The position numbers and the translations under genes are program-made. 64,000 nucleotides of DNA. Source: Palsa-1248 sp963737835. Lineage in GTDB: Bacteria; Gemmatimonadota; Gemmatimonadetes; Gemmatimonadales; Gemmatimonadaceae. Below, piece after piece: positions 1 to 9,423 of this stretch (position 1 is the first letter of the stretch; every line of letters starts with the position of its first letter). The stretch spans positions 1,488,001 through 1,552,000 of the forward strand of contig CAVTUH010000001.1 of the NCBI GenBank assembly GCA_963737835.1. The letters run 5' to 3'. Below the pieces are notes generated by a model. That model did not search any database, was not told the DNA's origin, and saw only the letters and a list, made by a program, of their open reading frames with translations.

Positions 1-1725
1 GGTGCCTTCGTTGACGTTCTGCTGGCCCGGGCTCAGCACGCGGGCCAGCGTTCGGCTGGTATTGATGTTATGCGTCTCTTGCGTCACGCCGAGCTGCGAG
101 GTCGCGGTAAACGCCCCGCCGACCGGAGTGTACGTGTGGACGGCGCTCAGGTTGACGTTGCTGTTGAAGTTCTCGGTGTTCCCGAGCACGCTGGTGCCGT
201 CGGTGCCATAGAGCTGCTCGTATTGCAGCTCCGGCGGGGAGTACAGGCTGTTGAGCTGGTTGAAATAGTCAATACCGCCGGTGAGCAGCAGGTTGAGTGT
301 GTTCCGGTCGCTCGCGATAAGGTGGGCGGTCGCGCCGGCCCGTCCGATGAACCGGTTGACCGATTCATCGTTGTTGAGCAGCGCCGCGGTCTGCAGCGGA
401 TTGCTTGGCGCGAATGGATTGTTCGGCCACGTCCCGTCGGGGAGCTGCTGCAGATTGACGAAGCTTGGCGTGGCCGGCAGCGCTGTGTAAAAGCTGGTCG
501 TCGTGTTGTCGTTGTTCGTCAGCCCGCGCCCGTCGGCAGTGTGTGAGTACGTCGAGCCGAAGTTGAGCTCGAACGTCTTGCTCAAGACTTGCGAGACGCT
601 GACGTTGAGCGACTGCTTGTCGAAGAAGGTGTTCTGAATGATGCCGCCGTCATGCTCGACGATTCCCGAGCTGAAGTACCGCGTGTTCTCCGTGCCGCCG
701 CTCAGACTCGCGGTCGACTGGTAGGAGAGCGGCGAGTGTCCGGCCAACTCGCTTTCGTGGTCGTACGTGGTTCCCGTCCCGTTCGGGAAATACTGCTTCG
801 CGATGTTCGCGCCAAACGTCGCCGCGGCGGAGGCCGCGTCGAACGTCCGCGATCCCAGCTCGCGCGAGTCGTGGCTGGCGCCGAACTTCTGTCCGAAGTC
901 GAACTTCGTGGCGCCCGTCTGGCCTCGCTTGGTGGTGATCAGTACGACCCCGTTCGACGCCTTGGAGCCGTAGATAGCAGACGCCGATGCGCCCTTGAGC
1001 ACCTCAATGCTCTCGATGTCGTTGGGATCGAGGTCGGCCAACCGGTTCGAGGGGTTGTCTTCGTTCGACGAGATGCCGGCCCCGCCAGCGGCCGCAGTAA
1101 CCGCGTTGGTGCCCGCCGGGACGGCTTCGTTGCTGATGATCACGCCGTCGACGACGTAGAGCGGCTCACTGTTGCCGATGATGGTCGACGTCCCGCGGAG
1201 CCGCACCTGCATCCCGCCGCCCGGCGCGCCGGAGTTCTCCTGGATGTCCGCGCCGGCAATCTTGCCCTGCAGAGCCAGCTCGGGCGTCTCGGCCGGGACT
1301 CGACCGATCTCTGTAGCGTCCACCACCGACACATCGTTGGCCGCCGATTGGCGGCTGACGACGGTGGCCTGGCCCGTCACGATGCTTTCCTCCAGTCGGA
1401 GCACGTCGCGGTCGAGTGCGACGTCGCCCGTGGTCTGGCTCGCCTCGATCGCATGATCCGTGGCCTTGTACCCGATTCGCCGAAACGTGAGCGTCGTGGC
1501 GCCCGCCGGCACGGTGATGCTGTACGTCCCGTTCTCTTTGGTGCTCGTCCCGCGAAGCGTACCCTTGATGATGACTGTGACCGAGGGCAACGGCTCCTTG
1601 CTCTCCGCGTCGGTCACCTTACCGGTGACCGTACGATTCTGGGCCGCAAGCTGCCCCGCCGATGCGGCGAGGAGCGCTGCGACGCAGAGCGTCCCGATTG
1701 CGACTCTGACAGATGCCTGTGGCAC
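1..1725 (-). CDS. SusC/RagA-family TonB-linked outer-membrane receptor (C-terminus off the window)
   Basis: N-terminal 575 codons of an outer-membrane receptor that probably imports large substrates (glycans or peptides) using TonB energy. The frame is open from GTG at 1725 to the window edge, with AGGGAG about six bases upstream of the start. Visible in order: a signal peptide ending around AGQLAAQ (residues 24-29); a carboxypeptidase-like regulatory beta-sandwich (about 31-115, GKVTDAESKEPLPSV); and a plug domain with EPLYVVDG and IESIEVLKGASASAIYGSKA, the hallmark of SusC/RagA proteins; then barrel sequence rich in Asn, Thr and Tyr. The family is usually near 1000 residues, so about 400 are missing at the left edge. 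A partner SusD would be expected downstream, outside the window. The family assignment is firm; the substrate is unknown. Confidence 0.9.
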   Translation of the reverse strand, partial: MPQASVRVAIGTLCVAALLAASAGQLAAQNRTVTGKVTDAESKEPLPSVTVIIKGTLRGTSTKENGTYSITVPAGATTLTFRRIGYKATDHAIEASQTTGDVALDRDVLRLEESIVTGQATVVSRQSAANDVSVVDATEIGRVPAETPELALQGKIAGADIQENSGAPGGGMQVRLRGTSTIIGNSEPLYVVDGVIISNEAVPAGTNAVTAAAGGAGISSNEDNPSNRLADLDPNDIESIEVLKGASASAIYGSKASNGVVLITTKRGQTGATKFDFGQKFGASHDSRELGSRTFDAASAAATFGANIAKQYFPNGTGTTYDHESELAGHSPLSYQSTASLSGGTENTRYFSSGIVEHDGGIIQNTFFDKQSLNVSVSQVLSKTFELNFGSTYSHTADGRGLTNNDNTTTSFYTALPATPSFVNLQQLPDGTWPNNPFAPSNPLQTAALLNNDESVNRFIGRAGATAHLIASDRNTLNLLLTGGIDYFNQLNSLYSPPELQYEQLYGTDGTSVLGNTENFNSNVNLSAVHTYTPVGGAFTATSQLGVTQETHNINTSRTLARVLSPGQQNVNEGT

Positions 1726-2208
1726 GAGAACACTCCCTGTGGGCTGTCGACCGCACTCTGCCGTCCGAGCAGACTAAGAGCCTGTTCGGGCGGCGCCCTC
1801 GACTGGCGTGGCGAGGCTTCAGTCCCGTGACGGCTCGAGACTACAGGCACGCCGCCGAGCTCGCCCCTGGCGAACGCACCTGTGGAAATACGATGGCTTC
1901 TGACCGGCGTGCGCGTTGCCCAGAGCGGTCCTGCCCGCTCGCACCCGCGCGTCGCCCCCTCGCCCGGCTACCAGGGCCGAGGTCGAAAGGCGGGGGGCAC
2001 TGAGCGTCAGACCAGGCCGCTCCAAGGTCCATATAGCTATTTCGGACCGGTCCCGCAACATCAAAGTAAAAAATCGAGAAGTTTCTTGGCTCCTGCAGCG
2101 CACTGCGGGGTACAACCGGCGTCGTGTATGCCCGGACGCTTCGGGTGCGGGGGCGCAACCACCCAACGCGGCGGGGGGTTGCAACCATAGAACACAAGAC
2201 GACACGCG
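1726..2208. other. divergent intergenic region between two receptor genes
   Basis: This 480-base stretch lies between the divergent starts of the SusC-like receptor (minus) and the next TonB-dependent receptor (plus), and should hold promoters for both. I see no convincing gene. An AT-rich island at about 2030-2085 stands out from the GC-rich background and is the best place for a minus-strand promoter. A hairpin with arms GCAACC and GGTTGC (about 2156-2192) lies shortly before the plus-strand gene. Neither site is assigned with confidence. Confidence 0.4.
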
Positions 2209-4689
2209 ATGCCATTGAGTCGGGGTGGTCCGAGCAGGCAGCAGTGGGCAAGACCGCTTCCTCGCGGGGCGGTCCTCCGCGCGCACGTGCTTGCGTGGGC
2301 GGCCGCTTGTCTCGTGGCCGCTCCGGCATCCGCGCTCGCCCCCACTGATCCGATCGACGACTGCGCCCATGGCCTCCAGCCGTCGCTCCCGGCCAACGCA
2401 CCGCAGGATAGTGCTCATCTGGCCACCATCGTCGGCGTCGTGCGCAATGGCGTGTTCGGGAGCGCGCTCCCCGGCGTCCAGCTGGCCATCCCCGAGTTGA
2501 ACGCTTCGGTTTGCTCCGATAGTGCCGGCTCTTATCGGCTGCCCGGGCTGTCCATCGGCGCAGTCACCGTGCATGCCGCGCGAGCTGGCTACGAGCCACT
2601 CTCTGTCACGGTGACATTGCCTTCGAGCGGCGAAGTCCGCGTCGATCTCGCGCTTTCGCCGAGGCTCGTGGTACTCGACTCGGTCCGGGTGAGTGCATCG
2701 CGAGCGGCGGCCGGCGCCCCATCGATACCAAGCGCGGACGGCGGCGCCAGTACGTGGAGCTGGCGCGGCGACCCCTCCGCCTCCGATCTCTCGACCGGCG
2801 AGCCCGACCTCGTCCGTACGCTTGGGGGGAACCCGCACTTCTCCCTGCGTCCTGACTGGCCCGGAGGTCTGGCAGATCGCGGCAGCACTTCCGACCAACT
2901 CCTGGTGCGGATCGATGGGCTACCGGTCTGGAACCCGGTCCATGGATCCGGAACGCTCAGTGTCATCAGTCCCGACGCCATCGCCGGCATCGACGTGCAC
3001 GACGGCGCGATGCAAGCCGCGTACGGCGATCGACTGGCTGGCGTCGTCGATGTGAGCACGCGCGACGCGCCATCGCTCGGCTGGACCGGCGCGGCATCGA
3101 TTGGCCCGTCGGCGATGCGCGCGACCTTGGCGCAGCCCATGACCATCGGCAATGCGTCCGGAGGGATCCTGGTTGCGGTGCGACGCAGCAACGGCGACTT
3201 GCCGGAGCTCTCGAATGACGCCGGCCCGGTCCCCGACCGATGGGCCGACGGCGTCGCCACGGCGTCGCTCGCGACGGGCGCCACGGCGCTCAAGCTCATT
3301 GTGCTCGCAAGCAACGATCGCGCGACCCCCAGCGGCATCGGCATCGGTATGCCGACCGCCGCACTCTCGCCGAACGCCGTCCCGTGGAGCACGGCGACCG
3401 GTGGCCTCGTCTGGACACAGCAGCTCGGCGCCGGAGCACGGTTGGAAACACGCCTGTCCGCATCGCGCTTCGTGACCACGGTGCCAGGCGTTGCCGACAG
3501 CCTGGGCCCCAGCCTGGGCGACGGCGTGCAACAAACCGAGCTCTCGTCGCAAATCGCGTGGCAGGCAATGACGCTCGGCGTCTCGATGGACGCGCTCAAT
3601 GTGAGTTATCGGGTTGCAAGCCTCGCGGCTGCCGCCCCCAGCCACGCCATGCCATTCGCGCCACCTTCGATGGTGCCGACCTTGACGCCACTCGCGCTCG
3701 CGAGCGCGCCGACTACGGCGGCGGCGTTCGTGGAGCGGCGCTGGGGTCCGGACGACGGCGACAGCACGTGGCACATCACGACTGGCCTGCGCGGCATGAC
3801 CGTTCTCGGGATGACCGCGCGACTCGAGCCGCGGGTCGATGCGAGCGTGCGTGTACTGGGCGGCGTCACGCTGACGGCTGGCTACGCACGAACGCACGAA
3901 GTCGTGCAGTCACTTCGTAACACCGAATCGCCGCTCGGATTGGAGCTGGGCCTCGATCTCCCGGTCGCAACCAGTCCTGGTGGCGTGCCCCTCGCGCAGA
4001 GCGACGTCGGGACCGCCGGCATCACCACCTCGCTTGGCGCGGCAGGCAAACTGTCCCTCGACGGATATCTGCGTGCGCTTTCGGGCCTCGCCATCGCAAA
4101 TCCTCTGCAGGCCGGGGTGTTTGCCGCGACGAGCTTTGCCCGCGCATCCGCACACGTGAGCGGCATGGCGGCGCTGCTGCAAGGCGGGCATGGACCGGTC
4201 ACCTGGCAGGCCGGGTACGGCGTCGGCCGCACAGTCGAGTCCGCAGACGGATTGCGTTACCACCCGACCTCTGAGCTTGGTGAGACCGGGTCTGCAGCCG
4301 TCGGGTTTGCCGTCGATCGCCTGACGGAGATACGCTTGGCCGGTTGGGCCGCCTTTGGCCAACGCGCGCCAGGTTTGGACGTGATGTCGGTGACGACCCG
4401 CGCCGATGAGGCAGGCACCCCATCAACGCTCGGGCTGGCAGCGCACGACCTGGGGGCGGCGTGGGCGACAACCCTGAGGCTGCCGCCGTATCTCCGAGCC
4501 GACCTGCAACTCGCTCATCGTTGGCGTACCGGTCCGGCGAGTGGTCGGCTCTCTACGTATGTCACTGTAGCCAACATCTTTAACCACACCAACCTGGTCG
4601 ATGCGCTCCCGACCGGGCCGGGGGGCTCACTGCGTGGTGTCCCACTCCTGCCCCGTACGCTCCTAGTTGGCATTGGCTGGGCGTACTGA
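2209..4689 (+). CDS. TonB-dependent receptor with carboxypeptidase-like N-terminal domain
   Basis: An 826-residue outer-membrane receptor. After a basic N-terminus there is a signal-like segment (about residues 20-44, ending ASALA). Next come a carboxypeptidase-regulatory-like fold (about 72-150; GVVRNGVFGSALPGVQLAIP and DSAGSYRLPGL) and a plug-like region (about 195-285; LLVRIDGLPVWNPVHG, then AYGDRLAGVVDVSTRD). A long barrel follows, ending in a Trp-Ala-Tyr tail with aromatic character. It is shorter than SusC proteins and lacks the SusC-specific plug signature, so it belongs to the broader TonB receptor superfamily. It lies just upstream of an ECF sigma/anti-sigma pair on the same strand, a layout often seen for receptors under cell-surface signalling. 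The ligand is unknown. Confidence 0.8.
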   Translation: MPLSRGGPSRQQWARPLPRGAVLRAHVLAWAAACLVAAPASALAPTDPIDDCAHGLQPSLPANAPQDSAHLATIVGVVRNGVFGSALPGVQLAIPELNASVCSDSAGSYRLPGLSIGAVTVHAARAGYEPLSVTVTLPSSGEVRVDLALSPRLVVLDSVRVSASRAAAGAPSIPSADGGASTWSWRGDPSASDLSTGEPDLVRTLGGNPHFSLRPDWPGGLADRGSTSDQLLVRIDGLPVWNPVHGSGTLSVISPDAIAGIDVHDGAMQAAYGDRLAGVVDVSTRDAPSLGWTGAASIGPSAMRATLAQPMTIGNASGGILVAVRRSNGDLPELSNDAGPVPDRWADGVATASLATGATALKLIVLASNDRATPSGIGIGMPTAALSPNAVPWSTATGGLVWTQQLGAGARLETRLSASRFVTTVPGVADSLGPSLGDGVQQTELSSQIAWQAMTLGVSMDALNVSYRVASLAAAAPSHAMPFAPPSMVPTLTPLALASAPTTAAAFVERRWGPDDGDSTWHITTGLRGMTVLGMTARLEPRVDASVRVLGGVTLTAGYARTHEVVQSLRNTESPLGLELGLDLPVATSPGGVPLAQSDVGTAGITTSLGAAGKLSLDGYLRALSGLAIANPLQAGVFAATSFARASAHVSGMAALLQGGHGPVTWQAGYGVGRTVESADGLRYHPTSELGETGSAAVGFAVDRLTEIRLAGWAAFGQRAPGLDVMSVTTRADEAGTPSTLGLAAHDLGAAWATTLRLPPYLRADLQLAHRWRTGPASGRLSTYVTVANIFNHTNLVDALPTGPGGSLRGVPLLPRTLLVGIGWAY

Positions 4690-4741
4690 ACGTGCCGCCA
4701 GGGATCTCTTGTCATAAAACGCCGCGCTCATCCGCTCCTGT

Positions 4742-5332
4742 ATGGTGTTCGCTCCGATAAGGACGGCTCGTCCGTCCGGTGGCGATTCCTTCGCGGACGC
4801 GCTGTCCGCGCTTTATCACGCACGCTTCCAATCGTTGTTTCGTTACCTCGACCGCCTGACCGGCGACCCCGACTTGGCCCAAGATCTCGCCCAAGACACG
4901 TTCGTCCGTCTACACCGACGCGGCACCATGCCGGACGACCCGCGTGCGTGGCTGGCGACGGTGGCGACGAACCTCTTTCGTGATCAACGCCGCCAGGCGC
5001 GCCGGCGAGCGGAGCTCGTTCTCGAGCACGGAACCGAGACGCACGCCAGCGAACCGGCCGCAGCGGACGCCGATGCGCTGGTCAGAGAGACCCGGTCCCA
5101 GGTGCGCGCTGCGCTCGATGCGTTGCCGGAGCGCGATCGTACGCTCCTGTTGCTCCGCCACGAAGGTTACAGCTATCGGGAGCTGGCCCGAGCGGTCGGC
5201 GTGGCGGAAAGTAGTGTAGGCACCTTGCTGGTGCGTGCGACACGCATGTTTCGCGGCGCGGTTGGCGCCCGGCACGCGCGGTCTGGCACGGGCACGACCA
5301 TTGGCCGTGGAGTTCGCCATGCATCTCAATGA
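4742..5332 (+). CDS. ECF-family RNA polymerase sigma factor
   Basis: A 196-residue sigma-70 family ECF factor that would direct RNA polymerase to a small regulon. Sigma region 2 covers about residues 20-85 (ALYHARFQSLFRYLDRL, DLAQDLAQDTFVRLHR, WLATVATNLFRDQRR). Sigma region 4 covers about 118-170 (LDALPERDRTLLLLRHEGYSYRELARAVGVAESSVGTLLVRA, in pieces). There is a short linker and no region 3, typical of ECF factors. The gene overlaps the following anti-sigma gene by 14 bases, so the two are probably translationally coupled. The target genes are not known; the receptor upstream is a candidate. Confidence 0.9.
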   Translation: MVFAPIRTARPSGGDSFADALSALYHARFQSLFRYLDRLTGDPDLAQDLAQDTFVRLHRRGTMPDDPRAWLATVATNLFRDQRRQARRRAELVLEHGTETHASEPAAADADALVRETRSQVRAALDALPERDRTLLLLRHEGYSYRELARAVGVAESSVGTLLVRATRMFRGAVGARHARSGTGTTIGRGVRHASQ

Positions 5333-6197
5333 TGCGGACCTCGCCGCCGCGCTCGATCCCTCTGGAGGAGGGGCGAGCGGCCACGATGCGCGAGCGCATG
5401 CCGCGACCTGCGAAGAGTGTATGAGCGCCATCGAGACGGCGCAAACAGCCGACCGCGAGGTCGGTGATCTGCTGCGCCTGCTGGATCACCCAGCCCCCGC
5501 GCTCGACGCGTCGTTCCTCGAGGCGCGAACGATCGACTTCGACCGAGCCCACCTCTCTGGCGGCGCGATCGAACGCGCGGGGTTCGGGCGAGGCCAGCGC
5601 AGGGTCGTCGCGCAGCGAGGCGCGGGGGCACCCGGACCCGACGCCTCGCAGTCACATCGCTCGACGCTTGCAGTCGCGGTCAGGCGGAGCGCTGTGATCC
5701 TCGCCCTGAGTGCCGCGGCGGCGGCAGCCGCCGCACCGCATTCGCCGGTACGACAATTCATCGCGCGCATCATGAGCCGCCCGCGTGTGTCGGGGCCGGC
5801 GACCGTAGCCCCCGCTGTGGTCACGAGCGCCCGACCGGCGACGGCGCCAGCATCACCGCGCGGCGTAGCGATCCCCGGGAACGGCAAGGTTGATCTCGTC
5901 TTTCGCGGCCCAGAAGCGGGCAGCGTGGTGCGCATTTTGCCGGCCGTTGCTTCGCAGGTGTCAGTGACTGCGAGCGCCGACGGCCCGACATACACCGTCG
6001 GCAATGGCACGATCACCGTTGATGCTCACGGGACGCCTGGCGTGACCTATGACGTTCAGTTGCCGGCAGCGGCGACGCTGCCTCACGTGTCGATCCGAGT
6101 CGGCACTCGCGTCATTTTTGCACGCGACGAAAATGGTGTGCACACCGATGGGCAGCCGGAGGTCGGTGGGACCTACGTTTTGCCCTTGGGACAATAG
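5319..6197 (+). CDS. zinc-finger anti-sigma factor (ZAS type), membrane anchored
   Basis: A 292-residue partner of the upstream ECF factor. The ATG at 5319 overlaps the sigma gene's stop by 14 bases; earlier in-frame starts would lie deep inside the sigma gene. The N-terminal cytoplasmic part carries the HxxxCxxC anti-sigma zinc motif (His27, Cys31, Cys34; HAATCEEC). An Ala-rich transmembrane segment follows (about 123-140). The C-terminal part is Val/Thr-rich and beta-like, and is probably periplasmic. By analogy with known ZAS proteins it holds the sigma factor at the membrane until a signal releases it; that role is inferred from the motif and the pairing. Confidence 0.82.
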   Translation: MHLNDADLAAALDPSGGGASGHDARAHAATCEECMSAIETAQTADREVGDLLRLLDHPAPALDASFLEARTIDFDRAHLSGGAIERAGFGRGQRRVVAQRGAGAPGPDASQSHRSTLAVAVRRSAVILALSAAAAAAAAPHSPVRQFIARIMSRPRVSGPATVAPAVVTSARPATAPASPRGVAIPGNGKVDLVFRGPEAGSVVRILPAVASQVSVTASADGPTYTVGNGTITVDAHGTPGVTYDVQLPAAATLPHVSIRVGTRVIFARDENGVHTDGQPEVGGTYVLPLGQ

Positions 6198-6353
6198 GAC
6201 GGCGAACGCGGGGACAAGGGCGGAGCGTCGGGGCTGACGGGGCGTTGGTAGCAGGCTGCCGGTCCGACGACCGCACATCGGTGTACAACATCTAGATTCA
6301 TCGCCGGTGCCGGTGACGGCCACTTGCCTCAGCTGACCGCCAGGAGTTGACCC

Positions 6354-7229
6354 ATGCGTGTCGCCGCCTTGCTTGCCGCTGTTGCTCCCGGAGTCCCAAT
6401 GCATGCCAGGCCGGTCCCTCCGGCCGTACCGCCGCACGTTGCGGAAGGCGTTCCGGTCCGCCTCTTCCTCGACCAAGCGCGCTACTCGCCCGGATCGGAC
6501 GGCCAGGTCCGTGTGGAGATCGGACAGGATGGCTACCTGGTTGTCCTGTATGCCAACCCCGACGGCCATGTCAGCATCGCCTGGCCTGTCGATCCTGGCT
6601 TGTCTGACCGGGTGAGTGCGGACACCGAAATCGAGGTATTGAGCCGCGGCGGTCGGGCCGCGTTCACCGTCGAGGACTCATCCGGGTCCGGCACCTGGTA
6701 CGCGGCGATCTCCACCCTCCCCTTCCGGCTCGACGAGGTGGCGACCAACGGGCATTGGGACTATCGCGCGATCCCGCGCGTAGAGAATCCCAACGCCGCC
6801 GAGTCAGAGCTCACAGCCTTCGTGAAAGGCGTGGCGCGCGGCCGGTTCGACTACGACATCGTCACCTTCGTGATCGACACCGCCGCCGTCCGCACATCCT
6901 CGGCAATGCCCTCGTCAGGCGGTAGCGCTCCGCCACCTCGCGCCGCGGCGCCACCGATCTCAGTACCCCGAATCTGGGGGCCCGGCCCGTGGAGTTGGGG
7001 GTGGATCCCCCCGTGGGCGGGTCCTTACTACGACCGTCCGCTACCCAGCGTCACCCTGGTCTCGCAACGGATGCAGCTCGCCCGCGCACCGGTGGAGCCC
7101 CAGGCGATTACACCCGCCGCCCACCCGTCTGCCACACACGACGCCCCCCGCGCTGATCCGAAGAGCGCGCCCAGGCGCGGGGGTGGAGGATCGTCCGAGG
7201 GCCACAGCGGGGGGAAGGCGAAGGCGTAG
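6354..7229 (+). CDS. secreted DUF4384-like protein
   Basis: A 291-residue protein with AGGAG about eight bases before its ATG. A short hydrophobic N-terminus (VAALLAAVAPGVPMHA) could be a signal peptide. Residues about 35-180 resemble the DUF4384 fold, which is built from short beta strands (VRLFLDQARYSPGSDGQVRV, then GYLVVLYANPDGHVSIAWP). The C-terminal third is Pro/Gly/Trp-rich (IWGPGPWSWGWIPPW) and ends in a low-complexity Gly/Ser/Lys tail. It follows the anti-sigma gene by 156 bases on the same strand and may belong to the same regulon. The DUF4384 assignment is by pattern only, and no molecular function is known. Confidence 0.5.
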   Translation: MRVAALLAAVAPGVPMHARPVPPAVPPHVAEGVPVRLFLDQARYSPGSDGQVRVEIGQDGYLVVLYANPDGHVSIAWPVDPGLSDRVSADTEIEVLSRGGRAAFTVEDSSGSGTWYAAISTLPFRLDEVATNGHWDYRAIPRVENPNAAESELTAFVKGVARGRFDYDIVTFVIDTAAVRTSSAMPSSGGSAPPPRAAAPPISVPRIWGPGPWSWGWIPPWAGPYYDRPLPSVTLVSQRMQLARAPVEPQAITPAAHPSATHDAPRADPKSAPRRGGGGSSEGHSGGKAKA

Positions 7230-7261
7230 ACGAGAGGGATTCGAGATCCGGCGTTTGCCGT

Positions 7262-9406
7262 TCAGGGTTTCAGCGCGGCGAACAGGGCGGCGACATTGAA
7301 GTGCACCGGATCGCTCTCATAGTAGTTGTTCACGCTGAAGCGGCCGGTGGTCGGGAAGAACGGGAGCGGGTTCTCGATCGCACAATTGTCAAAGTTGTAT
7401 TGCTTGGCGTACCCGTACCCGGTCGTCGTTCCGTTACCGCCGTTCACGCCTTGCCGCGTGTGCTGGATGATGCTCCCCTGCACATGCAGGCAGCCGCGGG
7501 CGTAGTTCTGCCCGTTGCATGCCTGCTGGAGCGGCACGAACAGGACGCCGGGATCCTGCACAAGGCCTTCGGCGCCCCACGACGACAACGCAAAGATGGT
7601 TGACTCGACCCAAAGGTCGCTCGACCCGCCGCGCATGTTGAGCCGGGTGACATTGTCGCCTGCCGGCGCATTGACCCCGTTGTCGGCCGCCAGGATGTCC
7701 TGGCCCGCAACCATTCCCATGAGATGCTGGCACGTCGTATCGGCGTCGTCCGTCAATCGCAGGTTGTCCAGGACGCTGATAAAGCCATCACTATACATCG
7801 TGACGTGGCCCTGCACGTTCCCGCTGACGCCGACGCTGCCGTGGACTGCGATGACGCCCCTGAAGCTCGGGTTGTACGTCTGGCTGATGGGGAACAGGTA
7901 CCGCCAGTCCGGGTGAGACGCCTGGAATGCCGGGGTGAAGGCAGCCGGAGTCGCGCCGGTCCACGGGATCCAGTGTCCCATTCGCGTTGGATGCGCCGGA
8001 TCGCTGGGATCGCCGCCGGTGAATGTGCTGTCCGTGCCGCCGCGGCGGCCATAGGTCCAGCCCATGGAACCCCACTGCGAACCCGTCCGCATCGGCGCTG
8101 CCGCAGTCGTGTCACGCTCGATCGAGACGAGCCGCGAATCACCGCCTAGGTAGCAGCGCGGCGGGTGTGATGAGTCGCCGTTCCGTGCCGGGTTCTTGGT
8201 CACCCCGGTCAACGTTATCGTGTCCGCCGGCGCGAATGCGCCAACGACGGTCGCCTCCGTGTGGTTCGCGATCGAGATCGCGGCGGGAACCGAGCCGCCG
8301 ACCGCGCTGCCGACGATCGTCTTGTACCACGCGCTCTTGTGCACGGCCATCGGGAAGAACTCCCACTCCAGATTGCCATTGTCGTCCTGTACGTAGCGCC
8401 ACTCGCCACAGTTGTTGTTGTCGTGCTGGCGCGTGATCCCCGAGCGCAGATAGCCAACGGCGACGGAGTCCAGCTGCGCCGGCGTCCACGATCCCGTTGG
8501 CGATGGCACGAGCGGTTTAGTCCCGACGTCGACCTGATAGAACTTCACAAACCCTTCGCCCGCCTGGATGCTGTCGCCGTCGCCGTTCAGGTCATAGGCG
8601 TCGAACTCGAGGCGCGACAGAATCGCCGACGTCGAATCGGTGGCCGTATTGGGCGTCGTGAACTGCGTCCCGCCCGCTGCCGCCAAGGGATACAGGCCTG
8701 CCAGCGCCGCAGTGCTGGGCAGTTGCAACGGCTGCGTGACTTTGGTCCACCCATCGTAGAGTGTATCCTGCGCCGGGTCGCCGTTGACGAACGTCTGCGG
8801 CGTCCACACGGAGTCCATGAAATCGGCCTTCTGCGGCGCGCCACATGTCGTGATGACGTCGTCGGAGAAGACTGGCCCGTTCAGGCGGTCGTTGGAGCCG
8901 AAGCAGATGCCGTTCTCGGAGACCGAGAAGTAGGCGAACCGCGAGAACGTCTCCTGATTGAGCTCGACGCGCCGGATGAATTCGCGCTGTCGCGCGGTGT
9001 CTTTCGCGATCGCCACGACCGTGACGAACCGCCCCTGCTGCTGCGTCGCCGATCCGGTCGGGCCGGCGTAGAGATCGTACACCACGTTCGGCACGTTCGA
9101 GCCGTCCGCCGCCACGAGCTGCGCATTGCTCGCGATCTGGACGTACCCGCTCTCGGGCAGCACGTACGGATTGTTGGTGAGGTCGCTCATGCCGGCCTGG
9201 AGTGCGGCCTCTCCACCGTATAGGAGGTCGCGTTCCTGACTGTGATAGTTGGACACGAGGCCCGCGCCCGACGCCATGAGCATGGCCGATGCGGCCAGCG
9301 CAGCGAGCGCAATCGTCATGACCATCACGAGAAAGATCGCGGACCCGCGGCGCGCGCGGAGGCCGGTCGCCATGCCACTCCTGAACTGCGCTGTGATGTC
9401 GCGCAT
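7262..9406 (-). CDS. PilX-like / DUF4900-like pilus assembly protein
   Basis: A 714-residue protein, last gene of the minor-pilin operon. The start at 9406 is chosen because GGGAGC precedes it and because the upstream pilW-like gene ends at 9424. Residues about 21-46 form a single N-terminal hydrophobic helix (GSAIFLVMVMTIALAALAAS), as in PilX N-terminal domains. The next part (FSRFAYFSVSENGICFGSNDR, then LNGPVFSDDVITTCG) looks like the DUF4900 module found in large pilus-associated proteins of non-proteobacterial phyla. The rest is a long extracellular domain rich in Gly, Asp, Thr and Trp. It is likely a pilus-tip or priming component; the DUF4900 label is recognition from memory of the motif. 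Confidence 0.7.
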   Translation of the reverse strand: MRDITAQFRSGMATGLRARRGSAIFLVMVMTIALAALAASAMLMASGAGLVSNYHSQERDLLYGGEAALQAGMSDLTNNPYVLPESGYVQIASNAQLVAADGSNVPNVVYDLYAGPTGSATQQQGRFVTVVAIAKDTARQREFIRRVELNQETFSRFAYFSVSENGICFGSNDRLNGPVFSDDVITTCGAPQKADFMDSVWTPQTFVNGDPAQDTLYDGWTKVTQPLQLPSTAALAGLYPLAAAGGTQFTTPNTATDSTSAILSRLEFDAYDLNGDGDSIQAGEGFVKFYQVDVGTKPLVPSPTGSWTPAQLDSVAVGYLRSGITRQHDNNNCGEWRYVQDDNGNLEWEFFPMAVHKSAWYKTIVGSAVGGSVPAAISIANHTEATVVGAFAPADTITLTGVTKNPARNGDSSHPPRCYLGGDSRLVSIERDTTAAAPMRTGSQWGSMGWTYGRRGGTDSTFTGGDPSDPAHPTRMGHWIPWTGATPAAFTPAFQASHPDWRYLFPISQTYNPSFRGVIAVHGSVGVSGNVQGHVTMYSDGFISVLDNLRLTDDADTTCQHLMGMVAGQDILAADNGVNAPAGDNVTRLNMRGGSSDLWVESTIFALSSWGAEGLVQDPGVLFVPLQQACNGQNYARGCLHVQGSIIQHTRQGVNGGNGTTTGYGYAKQYNFDNCAIENPLPFFPTTGRFSVNNYYESDPVHFNVAALFAALKP

Positions 9407-9423
9407 CGAAAGCTCCCAGCGTT

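Noticed and set aside
589..1830. 413-codon open frame on the plus strand
   Set aside because: It is antisense to the SusC-like receptor, is Arg/Val-rich in the way GC-rich shadow frames are, and shows no family motif.
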